Made by a program: the position numbers and the translations under genes. A stretch of DNA of 64,000 bases from Bradyrhizobium niftali (GTDB taxonomy: Bacteria; Pseudomonadota; Alphaproteobacteria; Rhizobiales; Xanthobacteraceae): positions 186,001 to 250,000 of the forward strand of contig NZ_SPQT01000001.1 of NCBI RefSeq assembly GCF_004571025.1, written 5' to 3'. Of this stretch, positions 36,259 to 44,488 are shown in pieces. The stretch's first letter is position 1, and the number at the start of each line of letters is the position of its first letter. The notes under the pieces were generated by a model. That model worked only from the letters and a program-made list of their open reading frames with translations, was not told the origin of the DNA and searched no databases.

Positions 36259-37038
36259 TTACCGATTCTTGTTCACCGGCTTGCGCTTCTCGATGAACGC
36301 CGCCATGCCCTCGGAGCGGTCTTCCAGCGCGAAGGTCGAGTGGAACAGGTTGCGCTCGACGCTCATGCCCTCGGCAAGCGTGGTCTCGAAGGCGCGGTTC
36401 ACCGCTTCCTTGGCCATGGCGACGGCGGGGCGCGACATCGAGGCGATCTTCTCGGCGGCGGCCATGGCTTCGTCCATGAGCTTGTCGGCGGGCACGATGC
36501 GGCTGACGAGGCCGCTGCGTTCGGCCTCCGCCGCATCCATCATGCGACCGGTGAGGCAGAGGTCCATCGCCTTGGACTTGCCGATGGCGCGGGTCAGGCG
36601 CTGGGTGCCGCCGATGCCGGGAATGGTGCCGAGCGTGATTTCGGGCTGGCCGAATTTGGCGGTGTCGGCGGCGATGATGAAGTCGCACATCATGGCGAGC
36701 TCGCAGCCGCCGCCGAGCGCGTAGCCCGCGACCGCAGCGATGGTCGGCTTGCGGCAGCGCGCGATGCGGTCGCCGCCGATCGCGGCGAAATCCTCGGAGA
36801 ACATGTCGATGAAGCCCTTCGGCTGCATCTCCTTGATGTCGGCGCCGGCGGCAAAGGCTTTCTCGCTGCCGGTCACGACGATGCAGCCGATGGCATCATC
36901 GCCCTCGAGATCGTCGACCGCGGCTGCAATCTCGCGGAAGACGCCGAAGGAGAGCGCATTGAGCATCTTCGGCCGGTTCAGCTTGATGATGCCGACCGCG
37001 CCTTTGCTTTCGACGATGATGTGTTCGAACGTGCTCAT
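36259..37038 (-). CDS. Enoyl-CoA hydratase
   Basis: This 259-residue crotonase-fold enzyme hydrates trans-2-enoyl-CoA in fatty-acid beta-oxidation. Both catalytic acids are present: Glu113 in [11 protein letters not shown] and Glu133 in [12 protein letters not shown]. The oxyanion-hole [11 protein letters not shown] segment is at about 61-71. The protein looks like the mitochondrial short-chain hydratase ECHS1 along its whole length. It is monocistronic with no other beta-oxidation gene nearby. A strong GC hairpin lies about 90 bp upstream of its start. Confidence 0.93.
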   Translation of the reverse strand: MSTFEHIIVESKGAVGIIKLNRPKMLNALSFGVFREIAAAVDDLEGDDAIGCIVVTGSEKAFAAGADIKEMQPKGFIDMFSEDFAAIGGDRIARCRKPTIAAVAGYALGGGCELAMMCDFIIAADTAKFGQPEITLGTIPGIGGTQRLTRAIGKSKAMDLCLTGRMMDAAEAERSGLVSRIVPADKLMDEAMAAAEKIASMSRPAVAMAKEAVNRAFETTLAEGMSVERNLFHSTFALEDRSEGMAAFIEKRKPVNKNR

Positions 37039-37126
37039 GCTCCACCCACGCTTTTGATTGGGCGGGCAATGTGCCCGCTGCCGCGGTGGGCTTCAAGGGG
37101 CCTGAAAAGCTGCCGGAACAAGGTCG

Positions 37127-37158
37127 CCCGGAACGCGCAGCAAACTGCGCGTCCCGGG
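37127..37158. repeat. Strong GC hairpin between two leftward genes
   Basis: Positions 37127-37140 and 37145-37158 pair over 14 bp with one mismatch (CCCGGAACGCGCAG / CTGCGCGTCCCGGG) around a CAAA loop. No clear T-tract follows. It may be a weak terminator for the low-complexity envelope gene. Confidence 0.55.
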
Positions 37159-37188
37159 CGAGGTCCGTCGGGCCAAAAGATCAGGCCC

Positions 37189-37227
37189 AAGAAATCAGGC
37201 CAAGAAATCAGGCCAGGAAATCAGGCC
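37189..37227 (-). repeat. 13-bp tandem repeat spanning a stop codon
   Basis: Three copies of 13 bp occur in a row (37189-37201, 37202-37214, 37215-37227), with a fourth partial copy before 37189. In the coding direction the unit reads GGCCTGATTTCTT. The first TGA is the stop of the envelope gene and each later unit repeats a TGA. Confidence 0.8.
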
Positions 37228-37913
37228 ATGAACATCCGCGCGGCGGAGGCCAGGGTCAGTAGCGTGCCGACGCCGATGAAGATCTTGCCGATCAGGGAGC
37301 TCTGATCCCAGGCCGTGCTCTGGTGGCTGCTCGCCATCACCGGCGCGGGTCGCGGCTGCGCGTCGGTTGCGGCGATCACCGCGTTCTGCTTCTGCGTCGG
37401 AGGGCTGTCCTGTTGCAGGGCGCGGTCGAGATCGTTGAGCTGGTCGGGCGCCACCACCTGGCTCTCGGCATTCGGGGCGGCGGTATTATCGGCCGCTGCC
37501 TGGACGTTGTCGTTGGCGCGGCCCGTCATCGCGGAGGCCGCAGCCGCGGGCGGCGTATCGGCGGCGGCGAGCTGCGCATTGGCGTTGGCGACTTCCGGCG
37601 GCATCTGGCCCGAGGCCGGCACGTCGCCACCGGCCTTGCTGTCAGCCTTGTTGTCAGCCTTGGCCTCGTCGGTCTTGGCCGCGGCGTCCGTCTTGCCGGC
37701 TTTGTCGTCGGTGGACTTCTGCGCCGTCTTGCTGCTGGTGCGGCGAGCATCGTGGCGCTTGTGCTTGCTCGGCTGGACTGCATCAGCCTGTTTGCCCGCG
37801 CTGTCCGATTTGCTGCTCGCAGCCGAATTCGGCGCCGCCTGTGCAGCGCCTCCGAACACCAGGAAAAGCCCGGCCAGAAGAATCAGGGCAGCGCGCCCGC
37901 TGGCTTTCATCAT
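37221..37913 (-). CDS. Low-complexity exported protein with C-terminal membrane helix
   Basis: The 230-residue protein has a signal peptide (ALILLAGLFLVFGGAAQA). A long disordered middle is rich in Ala, Lys, Asp and Ser, with repeated KTDxxKAD-like patterns. A C-terminal hydrophobic segment (LIGKIFIGVGTLLTLASAAR) ends almost at the last residue. I recognise no domain. The layout suggests a periplasmic tether or linker anchored at its C-terminus. The start is ATG 37913 or the adjacent ATG 37910, with GGGGAG upstream. The stop codon sits in a tandem repeat, so the C-terminus may vary between strains. Confidence 0.7.
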   Translation of the reverse strand: MMKASGRAALILLAGLFLVFGGAAQAAPNSAASSKSDSAGKQADAVQPSKHKRHDARRTSSKTAQKSTDDKAGKTDAAAKTDEAKADNKADSKAGGDVPASGQMPPEVANANAQLAAADTPPAAAASAMTGRANDNVQAAADNTAAPNAESQVVAPDQLNDLDRALQQDSPPTQKQNAVIAATDAQPRPAPVMASSHQSTAWDQSSLIGKIFIGVGTLLTLASAARMFMA

Positions 37914-38125
37914 GTTGACGATCTCCCCAATCCACCCATGCCCGGACCGAACAGAGACGCCGTGGCGTGACGACAGCGGGGCAAAAAATGGGAATCTTCG
38001 GGCTAGACCGGGCAAAAACGGGGCAAGCCACCCCTTCGGGGCTGGCCGCCGGATGCGGACGGGATCGATCGGTGTTATGAGCCGTCGCAGATTTCCGCGG
38101 CCGCATTGGACGGTGGCATGGCATC

Positions 38126-38143
38126 GATCACGAATTCGTGATC
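38126..38143. promoter_or_regulatory. Perfect 18-bp palindrome upstream of ecfF
   Basis: GATCACGAATTCGTGATC is an exact inverted repeat with no spacer, 14 bp upstream of the putative -35 element of ecfF. Its length and symmetry suit a dimeric regulator. No regulator is known to me for it. Confidence 0.5.
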
Positions 38144-38157
38144 ATGCGGGTGCCGGC

Positions 38158-38182
38158 GTAACAAATTGAAAGAGCGGCCGAA
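38158..38182 (+). promoter_or_regulatory. Putative EcfF/SigF-type autoregulated promoter
   Basis: GTAACA (38158-38163) and CGAA (38179-38182) are 15 bp apart, close to the GTAACC-N16-CGAA pattern I recall for Caulobacter SigF. Transcription would begin about at the ATG 38187, implying a leaderless or nearly leaderless mRNA if that start is correct. Confidence 0.4.
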
Positions 38183-38186
38183 TTGC

Positions 38187-38747
38187 ATGGTGAGGGCGCG
38201 CGTGCGCGGACGTGAGGACGAATGGACCGGCCTGATGCGGTCGGCCATGGCAGGCGATGATGCGGCGTATCATCGCCTGTTGAAGGCGGTCACGCCGGTG
38301 CTGCGCGCTGCCGCGAGGCGCGGGCTGGCGCGGGCCGGCCAGCCTCCCGACCAGGCCGAGGATATCGTGCAGGAGATTCTGTTGGCGGTGCATCTGAAGC
38401 GGCACACCTGGGACAGCGAAGCCCCCTTCGCACCCTGGCTGTTCGCGATCGCCCGCAACAAGCTGATCGACGCGCTAAGACGGCGGGGCCGGCGCGTCTT
38501 CGTCAACATCGATGATTTCGCCGAGACCCTGCCGGGCGAAACGCCGCAGGAGACGGCTTCGGCGGGCGAGGTCACAGCGCAGCTCAATACGCTGCCGCAG
38601 CGCCAGCGCGACGTGTTGCAGTCGATCGCGGTCGACAGCGCGTCGATCAAGGATACGGCGGCAAAGTATTCGATGAGCGAGGGCGCAGTGCGGGTCGCTT
38701 TGCATCGCGGACTTGCGGCGCTCACGGCCAAACTGCGGGACGACTAG
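38187..38747 (+). CDS. ecfF: ECF sigma factor, EcfF/SigF type
   Basis: The 186-residue group 4 sigma factor has region 2 with QAEDIVQEILLAVHLKRHTW and APWLFAIARNKLIDALRRRG. Region 4 has LNTLPQRQRDVLQSIAVDSA followed by SMSEGAVRVALHRGLAAL. It is followed 2 bp later by a DUF1109 membrane protein, the arrangement of sigF-nrsF in Caulobacter and ecfF-osrA in B. japonicum, where I recall a role in the response to reactive oxygen or chlorine-type oxidants. I chose the ATG at 38187. A TTG at 38166 and GTG at 38190 are also in frame, and there is no good ribosome-binding site. Confidence 0.9.
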   Translation: MVRARVRGREDEWTGLMRSAMAGDDAAYHRLLKAVTPVLRAAARRGLARAGQPPDQAEDIVQEILLAVHLKRHTWDSEAPFAPWLFAIARNKLIDALRRRGRRVFVNIDDFAETLPGETPQETASAGEVTAQLNTLPQRQRDVLQSIAVDSASIKDTAAKYSMSEGAVRVALHRGLAALTAKLRDD

Positions 38748-38749
38748 TC

Positions 38750-39388
38750 ATGGATACCGATCAACTCATTCGCTCGCTCGCGGCCGACAACGCCCATCGC
38801 GCCCCGCGCGTCGGCACCGTGCTCACCATGGCGCTCCTGGTCGCCGCGCCCCTGTCGATCCTGATCTTCGCGACGTTCCTCGGCGTGCGGAGCGACGTGA
38901 TGAGCGCCATGCACAACCCGTTTTTCGACATGAAGTTCGCGGTGACGCTGTCGCTCGCGATCCCCGCGATCATCGTCAGCCTGCATCTGTCGCGGCCCGA
39001 GGCCTTGCTGCGCGGCTGGGGCTGGCTGCTGCTGCTTCCCGTCGGCCTTCTTGCGGTCGCGATCGGCGGCGAGGCGATGATGGCGCCGACCATGCCGATG
39101 TCGATGCGCTTGATGGGCAAGAACTCCAGGGTCTGCCTGCTGGCGATCCCCGCGATGTCGCTGCCGCTGCTGGCGGGGGCGCTGTTCGGCCTGCGCCACG
39201 GTGCGCCATCGCACCCCGCGCTCGCCGGTGCGCTCGCCGGCCTGGTGTCGGCCGGGCTTGCCGCGACGCTCTACGCCTCGCACTGCACCGATGACTCGCC
39301 GCTGTTCGTCGCGACCTGGTACACGCTCGCGACCGCGCTCGTCGCGGCGGTCGGCGCGTTGGCCGGCTCGAAAGTCCTGAGATACTGA
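38750..39388 (+). CDS. osrA: DUF1109 membrane anti-sigma protein (OsrA/NrsF)
   Basis: The 212-residue inner-membrane protein has six predicted helices (for example LTMALLVAAPLSILIFATFL and WLLLLPVGLLAVAIGG) and fits DUF1109/NrsF. It keeps its ECF partner inactive. The only two cysteines sit at residues 129 (KNSRVCLLAIP) and 179 (LYASHCTDDSP). These are the two redox-sensing cysteines I recall for OsrA, which supports disulfide-based or thiol-based sensing. It is tightly coupled to ecfF (2-bp gap). The 3' end of this gene has a diverged, frameshifted duplicate 2.2 kb downstream. Confidence 0.9.
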   Translation: MDTDQLIRSLAADNAHRAPRVGTVLTMALLVAAPLSILIFATFLGVRSDVMSAMHNPFFDMKFAVTLSLAIPAIIVSLHLSRPEALLRGWGWLLLLPVGLLAVAIGGEAMMAPTMPMSMRLMGKNSRVCLLAIPAMSLPLLAGALFGLRHGAPSHPALAGALAGLVSAGLAATLYASHCTDDSPLFVATWYTLATALVAAVGALAGSKVLRY

Positions 39389-39449
39389 CCGCGCAGCCAG
39401 GCCGCGCGCTCCGTCGTCGGCGCTCAAACAACCCGCGCAAGTTTCAGCG

Positions 39450-41486
39450 TCATGACTTCCTGCGATAGAGGATGAACCGGGTCGACTCGTCGGAGCGTTC
39501 GAACTGCTCCTGCAAGATCTCGTCCACCATCTCCTTCATCCAATCATATTGGTAGGTCGCGCCGCGTTCCAAAAAGAAATAGTCGGCCCCGGCAAAACTC
39601 CTGATCACCTGGTCCCGGCTGAACGCGTCCCGGAAAGGCATGAATTCGCTCTTGGGAGCCCGGCCAAGCGTCGGGAGAACAGCCCAATCCTGGTCCGACA
39701 ACAGCAGCATGCGGCCACCGGCTGGCACGACCTTGTTGACCAGGTCGACGTCGCTGGCGTCGAGCGCGACCTTGACCGGGTCCGCGCTTTGTTTCCATCG
39801 GAAGCTGGCGATGCTTGGATACTTCAAATACGACCGCAGGCCGATCGTCATCGTTTCGGTCTGTCGCCGATCCTGCGCACTCAGAAGCACGGCGACCGAG
39901 ACGACGGCGACCGCCGCCAGCGACACGGCCGGGACCAACTGCGACTTCGTTCGGCCGACTGCGGCACGGAATGCCGATCGGCCCCACCAAGCGCCAACGG
40001 CAAGATAGGCAAACGCGTTCTGCTGCCATACCGCGTCGAGCGATCGGTTCACCCACTTGGTCATGAACACCAGCGCGACGAGAGACAGAACAAGCAGATA
40101 AGCGCGCTCGATCGTGCGTAAGCCGGTCCACGCACCGGCGACGCTCACCGCCGTGGCGATGGCGATCGCGGGCATGACGATCTGGTAGACCGTCCCGAAA
40201 CCGGGATTCCAGATCAGGATCACCGCTACCCAGTTCGAGAAGCTGTGCAGACCGAGCGGGGCAAGGAAGACGTACAGGAAGTCCTTTGAAAGGACGGCCG
40301 GGCCGAATGCGGCAACGAACAATGCCAGCAGGAACACGATCGACATGCCGGTGAAAGCCGCGACCTCCCAAAACCGGCGCCGTTCCAGCAACCGCACGCA
40401 TAACGCGGCACAAGCCACAGCCCAGGTATAGATCCCGGTCTCGGTGTTCCAAAAGATCGAGGCAGCGCTGACGGCGGACAGCGCCACCAGCAACCAGCCG
40501 GACGGTTTCACCAAGAGACGCGCCAGAATGCCCACGGCGATAAACACGAACATGTACCGGATCGCGAGCGCGGACGGCCCGCCGAAAGCGTCACCGTTGG
40601 CGTACTGGCACAGGGCGAGAAACACGACCGTCAAGACGAAAGGCATCGCCCGGTTCTGGAAGAAGTCCCGCAGCACCCAATAGGCCGACAGGTGGAACAC
40701 CACGAGACTTGCAGCAATGATCCGGATGTAGTGGCCATACAGGGCGTTGACGTCCGTGGTGAGGAACCTGCTCAACACGTAAGGCGGCCCGTATCCGTAG
40801 AACGACAGGAAGTCGCGGCCGGGCACCATGTCCTTTGCAAAGTGATAGAGCGCGGGCCCCGTCAGGTAGGATACCGGATGATTGCCGACCAACGCCCGCG
40901 TGGCCATGCCCTGCACGTCCCCGGGCAGGATCAGGGCCAGCAGTGCAGCGATCAGCACCGCATCGACCCATCGAAATTCGAATAGCCCGATCGGCCTGGA
41001 TTCCGCATCGCCATCGATGTGAATGCGGATCGGGAAGCGTTTCACGAACGGGATGAAGCCGGCGACGACAAGGACGGCCAGCGCGACCCTTTGAAGTCTA
41101 GGCTCGAATGTGGCCCGCAGGAACGGATGCAGCTCTGTGACGATGATCACCGACGAGAGGTAGAACAGAACGAGCGAGCGGCCTTCGAAAAACTTTCTGA
41201 GCTTGAGGGCAGCAAACGCTGCGGCAGCGCCGAACCCGTAGAACAGGACATAGAAGATTTTCTCGGCGCGTTTGATGGCCTCGCTGTTCGGGACGTCTGA
41301 TTGAACGACCGGAAAGTCCTGTGCCAGGTTTACGGCAAGGTCCGGCCTGGCGGCATTCAGGATCAGATAGGCCGACAGGCCAGCTGCAACGGCGCCAACG
41401 CAAGCCCCCCACAGTGCCAAGCTCTGAAAACGCCAAAGCTCAAGTTCTGACCGTGTTATCGGCTTGACAAGACGCAACAATACCAC
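39450..41486 (-). CDS. Large polytopic membrane protein of unknown function
   Basis: The protein has about 678 residues and roughly 10-12 membrane helices (first near LALWGACVGAVAAGLSAYLI). Its soluble C-terminal domain has about 130 residues (VKVALDASDVDLVNKVVPAG onward). The overall shape recalls lipid-linked-sugar glycosyltransferases (GT39/GT83-like), but I see no decisive catalytic motif. GC content is visibly lower than in its neighbours. The start is uncertain: GTG 41486 directly abuts an 8-base G run, and TTG codons at 41480 and 41477 are alternatives. The gene separates osrA from a decayed copy of the osrA 3' end, so it was probably acquired by insertion. Confidence 0.7.
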   Translation of the reverse strand: MVLLRLVKPITRSELELWRFQSLALWGACVGAVAAGLSAYLILNAARPDLAVNLAQDFPVVQSDVPNSEAIKRAEKIFYVLFYGFGAAAAFAALKLRKFFEGRSLVLFYLSSVIIVTELHPFLRATFEPRLQRVALAVLVVAGFIPFVKRFPIRIHIDGDAESRPIGLFEFRWVDAVLIAALLALILPGDVQGMATRALVGNHPVSYLTGPALYHFAKDMVPGRDFLSFYGYGPPYVLSRFLTTDVNALYGHYIRIIAASLVVFHLSAYWVLRDFFQNRAMPFVLTVVFLALCQYANGDAFGGPSALAIRYMFVFIAVGILARLLVKPSGWLLVALSAVSAASIFWNTETGIYTWAVACAALCVRLLERRRFWEVAAFTGMSIVFLLALFVAAFGPAVLSKDFLYVFLAPLGLHSFSNWVAVILIWNPGFGTVYQIVMPAIAIATAVSVAGAWTGLRTIERAYLLVLSLVALVFMTKWVNRSLDAVWQQNAFAYLAVGAWWGRSAFRAAVGRTKSQLVPAVSLAAVAVVSVAVLLSAQDRRQTETMTIGLRSYLKYPSIASFRWKQSADPVKVALDASDVDLVNKVVPAGGRMLLLSDQDWAVLPTLGRAPKSEFMPFRDAFSRDQVIRSFAGADYFFLERGATYQYDWMKEMVDEILQEQFERSDESTRFILYRRKS

Positions 41487-41592
41487 CCCCCCCAGCGACG
41501 ATTCCTCCGGAAGGCTAAAACAAAAAAATCGCCGGCGCCATAAGCGGCGCGCCGTGGATGGCCCGTGGAGAGAAGGCTCAGGAGCTTGATCC

Positions 41593-41726
41593 GGTCCGCC
41601 GGGCTCGCTGCGACGCTCTACGCCTCGCACCGACGACTCGCCGCTGTTCGTCGCGACCTGGTACACGATCGCGACCGCGCCGGCAGCCGCGACGGTGCGC
41701 TGCTCGGGGCGAGGGTGTTGCGGTAT
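41593..41726 (+). pseudogene. Decayed duplicate of the osrA/nrsF 3' end
   Basis: This segment aligns with the last ~140 bases of osrA. There is a 21-base identity (41610-41630 against 39263-39283) and a 33-base identity ending in CCTGGTACACG. It has lost 5 bases that include the Cys179 codon, which shifts the frame. The stop codon has also changed (CGG TAT CAG against AGA TAC TGA). The C-terminal peptide GALLGARVLRY parallels GALAGSKVLRY. It ends at the DUF2336 stop. Confidence 0.8.
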
Positions 41727-42829
41727 CAGGCCGCCGGCGTCGTGCTGTGCTGCATGCGGTGGAAACGCAGCACCTGCTGCGCGGTCGACGAGCGCAGGGC
41801 CTCGTAGGTATCGCGCAGCGTCAGCATGTCGGTCTGCGAGTCGCCCGAGAGCTTTTCGCGCATGGCGATGATTGCGCGCACGCTCGCCCACGACATGCCC
41901 GCGACCTTGGCGAGGATCATCACGCCCTCGGTGCGGCTCTCGATCATCATGTTCTCGGCGGTCTCGACCGCGACGCCCGCGAGCGCCGCAAGCCCCGCAT
42001 TGGTCTCGTCGAACTTGCCCTGGTCTGCGAAGGCGGCGACCTGGACCTCGTTGAGGCGGCCGTCCTCGTGGAGCGACTTCACCAGCGCGCGCGCCATCTC
42101 GGTCTGCCTGGTCATGGCCGCGGCGCGGACCCGCTGGGCCGCTTCCTGGACCACGCTCGACACCTCGTCCGCGAGCTCCGGATGCGCGGCCTCGAGCTTC
42201 CTGCGCACGCTCAGCGACGCCTTCGCGACCAGCCTGAGGTAGTGATGGCGCGGCAGGTCGGGCCGCAGGCCGATGCAGGTGGCGAGGTCGTCGTCGCGCT
42301 CGGCCCGCGTGACGAGGTCGGTGAGACTGACCTCGGAAAGCTGCGCGCCGGGATTGCTGACGGTCGATTGCACCACCTCCTCGTTGCCGCGCGTCACCAG
42401 CACGTCGGTCAGCGCCTCCGACAGCACCCGGCGCAGCGAGATCGCCTTCAGATGCGCCTGGCCCCGCGTGCGCGCGATCTCGATCAGCGTCGCCTCGTCC
42501 AGCCGTTCCGATTTCGACAGCACCGGGCCGGCGACCTCGATGACCTCGTCGAGCGCGAGCGTGCGGATGATCTTCGGCGGTGCCGCCGCGATAGGTGCGA
42601 GGCGGTCGGCGAGCAGCGTCCTGGCCGAGGTCTCGATCTGTTCGATCAGGCACTGGAACACGTCGTCGAACACGCGGATGTGGTCGTCGGAGTAATCCAC
42701 TGCATTGCCCACGAACAGATCGGTGACGCGGCGTAACGTCTCGACCCGGCGCGCAACGGTGCCGTGCGAGAGCGCAGCCTGCAATTCCTCGAGCAGGTTC
42801 TCGGATGGTCTGGCGGATCTGGATATCAT
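41726..42829 (-). CDS. DUF2336 domain protein
   Basis: The 367-residue cytoplasmic protein is largely alpha-helical and matches DUF2336 of alphaproteobacteria through most of its length. Typical blocks include ENLLEELQAALSHGTVARRV at the start and VTDLFVGNAVDYSDDHIRVFD. ARALVKSLHEDGRLNE and GMSWASVRAIIAMRE occur further on. The family has no established enzymatic role. A helical-repeat or two-component-linked scaffold has been proposed for relatives. The gene is 62 bp downstream of a diguanylate cyclase on the same strand, and the two may be co-expressed. Its stop abuts the osrA remnant. Confidence 0.85.
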   Translation of the reverse strand: MISRSARPSENLLEELQAALSHGTVARRVETLRRVTDLFVGNAVDYSDDHIRVFDDVFQCLIEQIETSARTLLADRLAPIAAAPPKIIRTLALDEVIEVAGPVLSKSERLDEATLIEIARTRGQAHLKAISLRRVLSEALTDVLVTRGNEEVVQSTVSNPGAQLSEVSLTDLVTRAERDDDLATCIGLRPDLPRHHYLRLVAKASLSVRRKLEAAHPELADEVSSVVQEAAQRVRAAAMTRQTEMARALVKSLHEDGRLNEVQVAAFADQGKFDETNAGLAALAGVAVETAENMMIESRTEGVMILAKVAGMSWASVRAIIAMREKLSGDSQTDMLTLRDTYEALRSSTAQQVLRFHRMQHSTTPAA

Positions 42830-42891
42830 TGCCCTGTCCTGGAGCGTTCGGTCCGGCGGCGGCTTCTCACACGCCGGAGAAAATGGATTGG

Positions 42892-44049
42892 TCAGCTCGT
42901 TGCAATACGGTTGCGCCCTTGCGCCTTGGCGGAATAGAGCGCGCTGTCGGCGCGCGCGAGAATCGTGTCGGCAGTATCAACGTCGCGAAGCGTTACCACG
43001 CCCGCGGAAATCGTCACGCGCATGCCCAGGGAGAATGCGCTCCAGTCGAGATCGGCGACGATGCTGCGCAAGCGCTCGAGCATGCGCGAGGCGGCCTCGC
43101 CATCGGTGTCCGGCAGCAACAGCAGGAATTCCTCGCCGCCGTAGCGGCCGAAGCAGTCGGACGGGCGGATGTTGGCGAAGATGGTGATCGAGAAGGTGCG
43201 CAGCACCTCGTCGCCGACGGGATGGCCGTGGGCATCGTTGATGCACTTGAACCAATCGAGATCGATCAGAGCGATCGCGCAAGGTGTCGATGCCCGCCGC
43301 GACTTCTCCATCTCGGTGTCGAGCAGCCGCATGATGCAGCGGCGGTTGTAGGAACCGGTCAGCTCGTCGAGCTCGGCCAGCTCCTCGATGCGCTGATAGG
43401 CCGCCTTCAGCTCGATGCTGCGCTGGTACAGGATCTTGCGCAGCGTGGCGCCGAACAGGCCGAGGAAGGCGCACTGGCCGATCACCAGCACGAAGCACAG
43501 CATCGAGGCGGTCCGCTGGAGCCGCGTTGCAACGGGCATGCCGATCGGCAGGTCGGAGGCGAGGAAGACGGCGGCAAGGCCGGTGGCCGCGAGCGTCCAG
43601 GTGATCATCGCCTGCGCCGAGGTCATGCGCAGCGTGCCGAAGGCGAAGATCAGGAACAGCACGCAGATGAAGGCGATGCCGATGGTCGGGACCGACAGCA
43701 GGAACACGAATTGCAGCGCCATATGCGCCGAGATCTGGAAGACGGTGAGATAGTGGTCGGTGAATCTGTCACCGACGCCGGCTTCCGACAGCACGGTGAA
43801 CGTGCCGATGATCAGGAGGCCGCCGAACCAGAACAGCGAGGCAATGTCGACCGAGATCGCGCCGTCATAGGCGTAGATCATCAGGACGGAGGCGCCGAGC
43901 GAGTAGCTCGCCACCTGGCCGATATACATCTGGCGGCGCTGCCGGGCCCGGCGCGCCCGGACTTCGGGCGCCGCCGCCTCGGGCGCGAGAACGAGCTCCG
44001 CGACCTCAGCGGCATTCCTCTCGGGAAGGGACGTCGCGGCCGTGTTCAT
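42892..44049 (-). CDS. Membrane-bound diguanylate cyclase
   Basis: The 385-residue protein has about five or six helices in the first 205 residues (for example ALQFVFLLSVPTIGIAFICV), a short coiled linker (LKAAYQRIEELAELDELTG) and a GGDEF domain. The active-site signature is GGEEF at 304-308. The inhibitory RxxD site is intact (RPSD, 295-298) at the canonical five-residue distance. Synthesis of cyclic di-GMP with product feedback is therefore expected. No EAL or HD-GYP domain is fused. The input domain is not a recognised sensor. DUF2336 follows on the same strand. Confidence 0.92.
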   Translation of the reverse strand: MNTAATSLPERNAAEVAELVLAPEAAAPEVRARRARQRRQMYIGQVASYSLGASVLMIYAYDGAISVDIASLFWFGGLLIIGTFTVLSEAGVGDRFTDHYLTVFQISAHMALQFVFLLSVPTIGIAFICVLFLIFAFGTLRMTSAQAMITWTLAATGLAAVFLASDLPIGMPVATRLQRTASMLCFVLVIGQCAFLGLFGATLRKILYQRSIELKAAYQRIEELAELDELTGSYNRRCIMRLLDTEMEKSRRASTPCAIALIDLDWFKCINDAHGHPVGDEVLRTFSITIFANIRPSDCFGRYGGEEFLLLLPDTDGEAASRMLERLRSIVADLDWSAFSLGMRVTISAGVVTLRDVDTADTILARADSALYSAKAQGRNRIATS

Positions 44050-44488
44050 GGTCCCGCCAATGGTGGATGTCAGCCCAAAAATCTACGTGGCAAGCCTTTA
44101 GGTTTGGTATCCTTTGAAAACGAATCCGAACCGTGCAGCGCAAAACAGGGTGGTGTCGGTCGCAGGGGAAATTTGCCGGCGATTAGGCATCGTTTGCGAT
44201 GCGGTCGAGCCAAAGCAGGGCTTCGTGAGACATACGTCGTGCAGGACTGCTATGGAACCGAACTTGGTCGGCCCATTCGTGCCCGGGCAGGCATTCCGCA
44301 GGGAAGTGTTGCAGTATTATGTTACCTATCTGGACCAAAATGGCCAATCCGCGCGGGCGGGGCAGGAAAAATCCGCGTATGTGGGGTAGATTACACAAGC
44401 TCCCGTATGACTGCGGTAGGTTGAACAATTTTGCACCTGCCGTCGAACCGTCCGCTGCATCGACCCGACCAACCTTGCGAGACGGCCT
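44050..44488. other. Divergent intergenic region, no convincing gene
   Basis: The 439 bp separate the diguanylate cyclase from an ECF operon. A 91-codon frame (44114-44389) lacks a ribosome-binding site and family resemblance. A GAAC (44423-44426) and CGTC (44441-44444) pair resembles an ECF promoter, but the 14-bp spacer is short. Confidence 0.45.

Noticed and set aside
39450..41486. Calling the inserted membrane protein a glycosyltransferase
   Set aside because: Topology is compatible, but no DD/DE-type catalytic motif near the first periplasmic loop could be confirmed.
44114..44389. 91-codon frame between the diguanylate cyclase and the ECF operon
   Set aside because: It has no ribosome-binding site, no domain, and atypical composition. 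I left it as intergenic.
44423..44444. GAAC/CGTC pair as promoter of the ECF-subtilase operon
   Set aside because: The spacer of 14 bp is shorter than usual for ECF promoters. The match may be chance.
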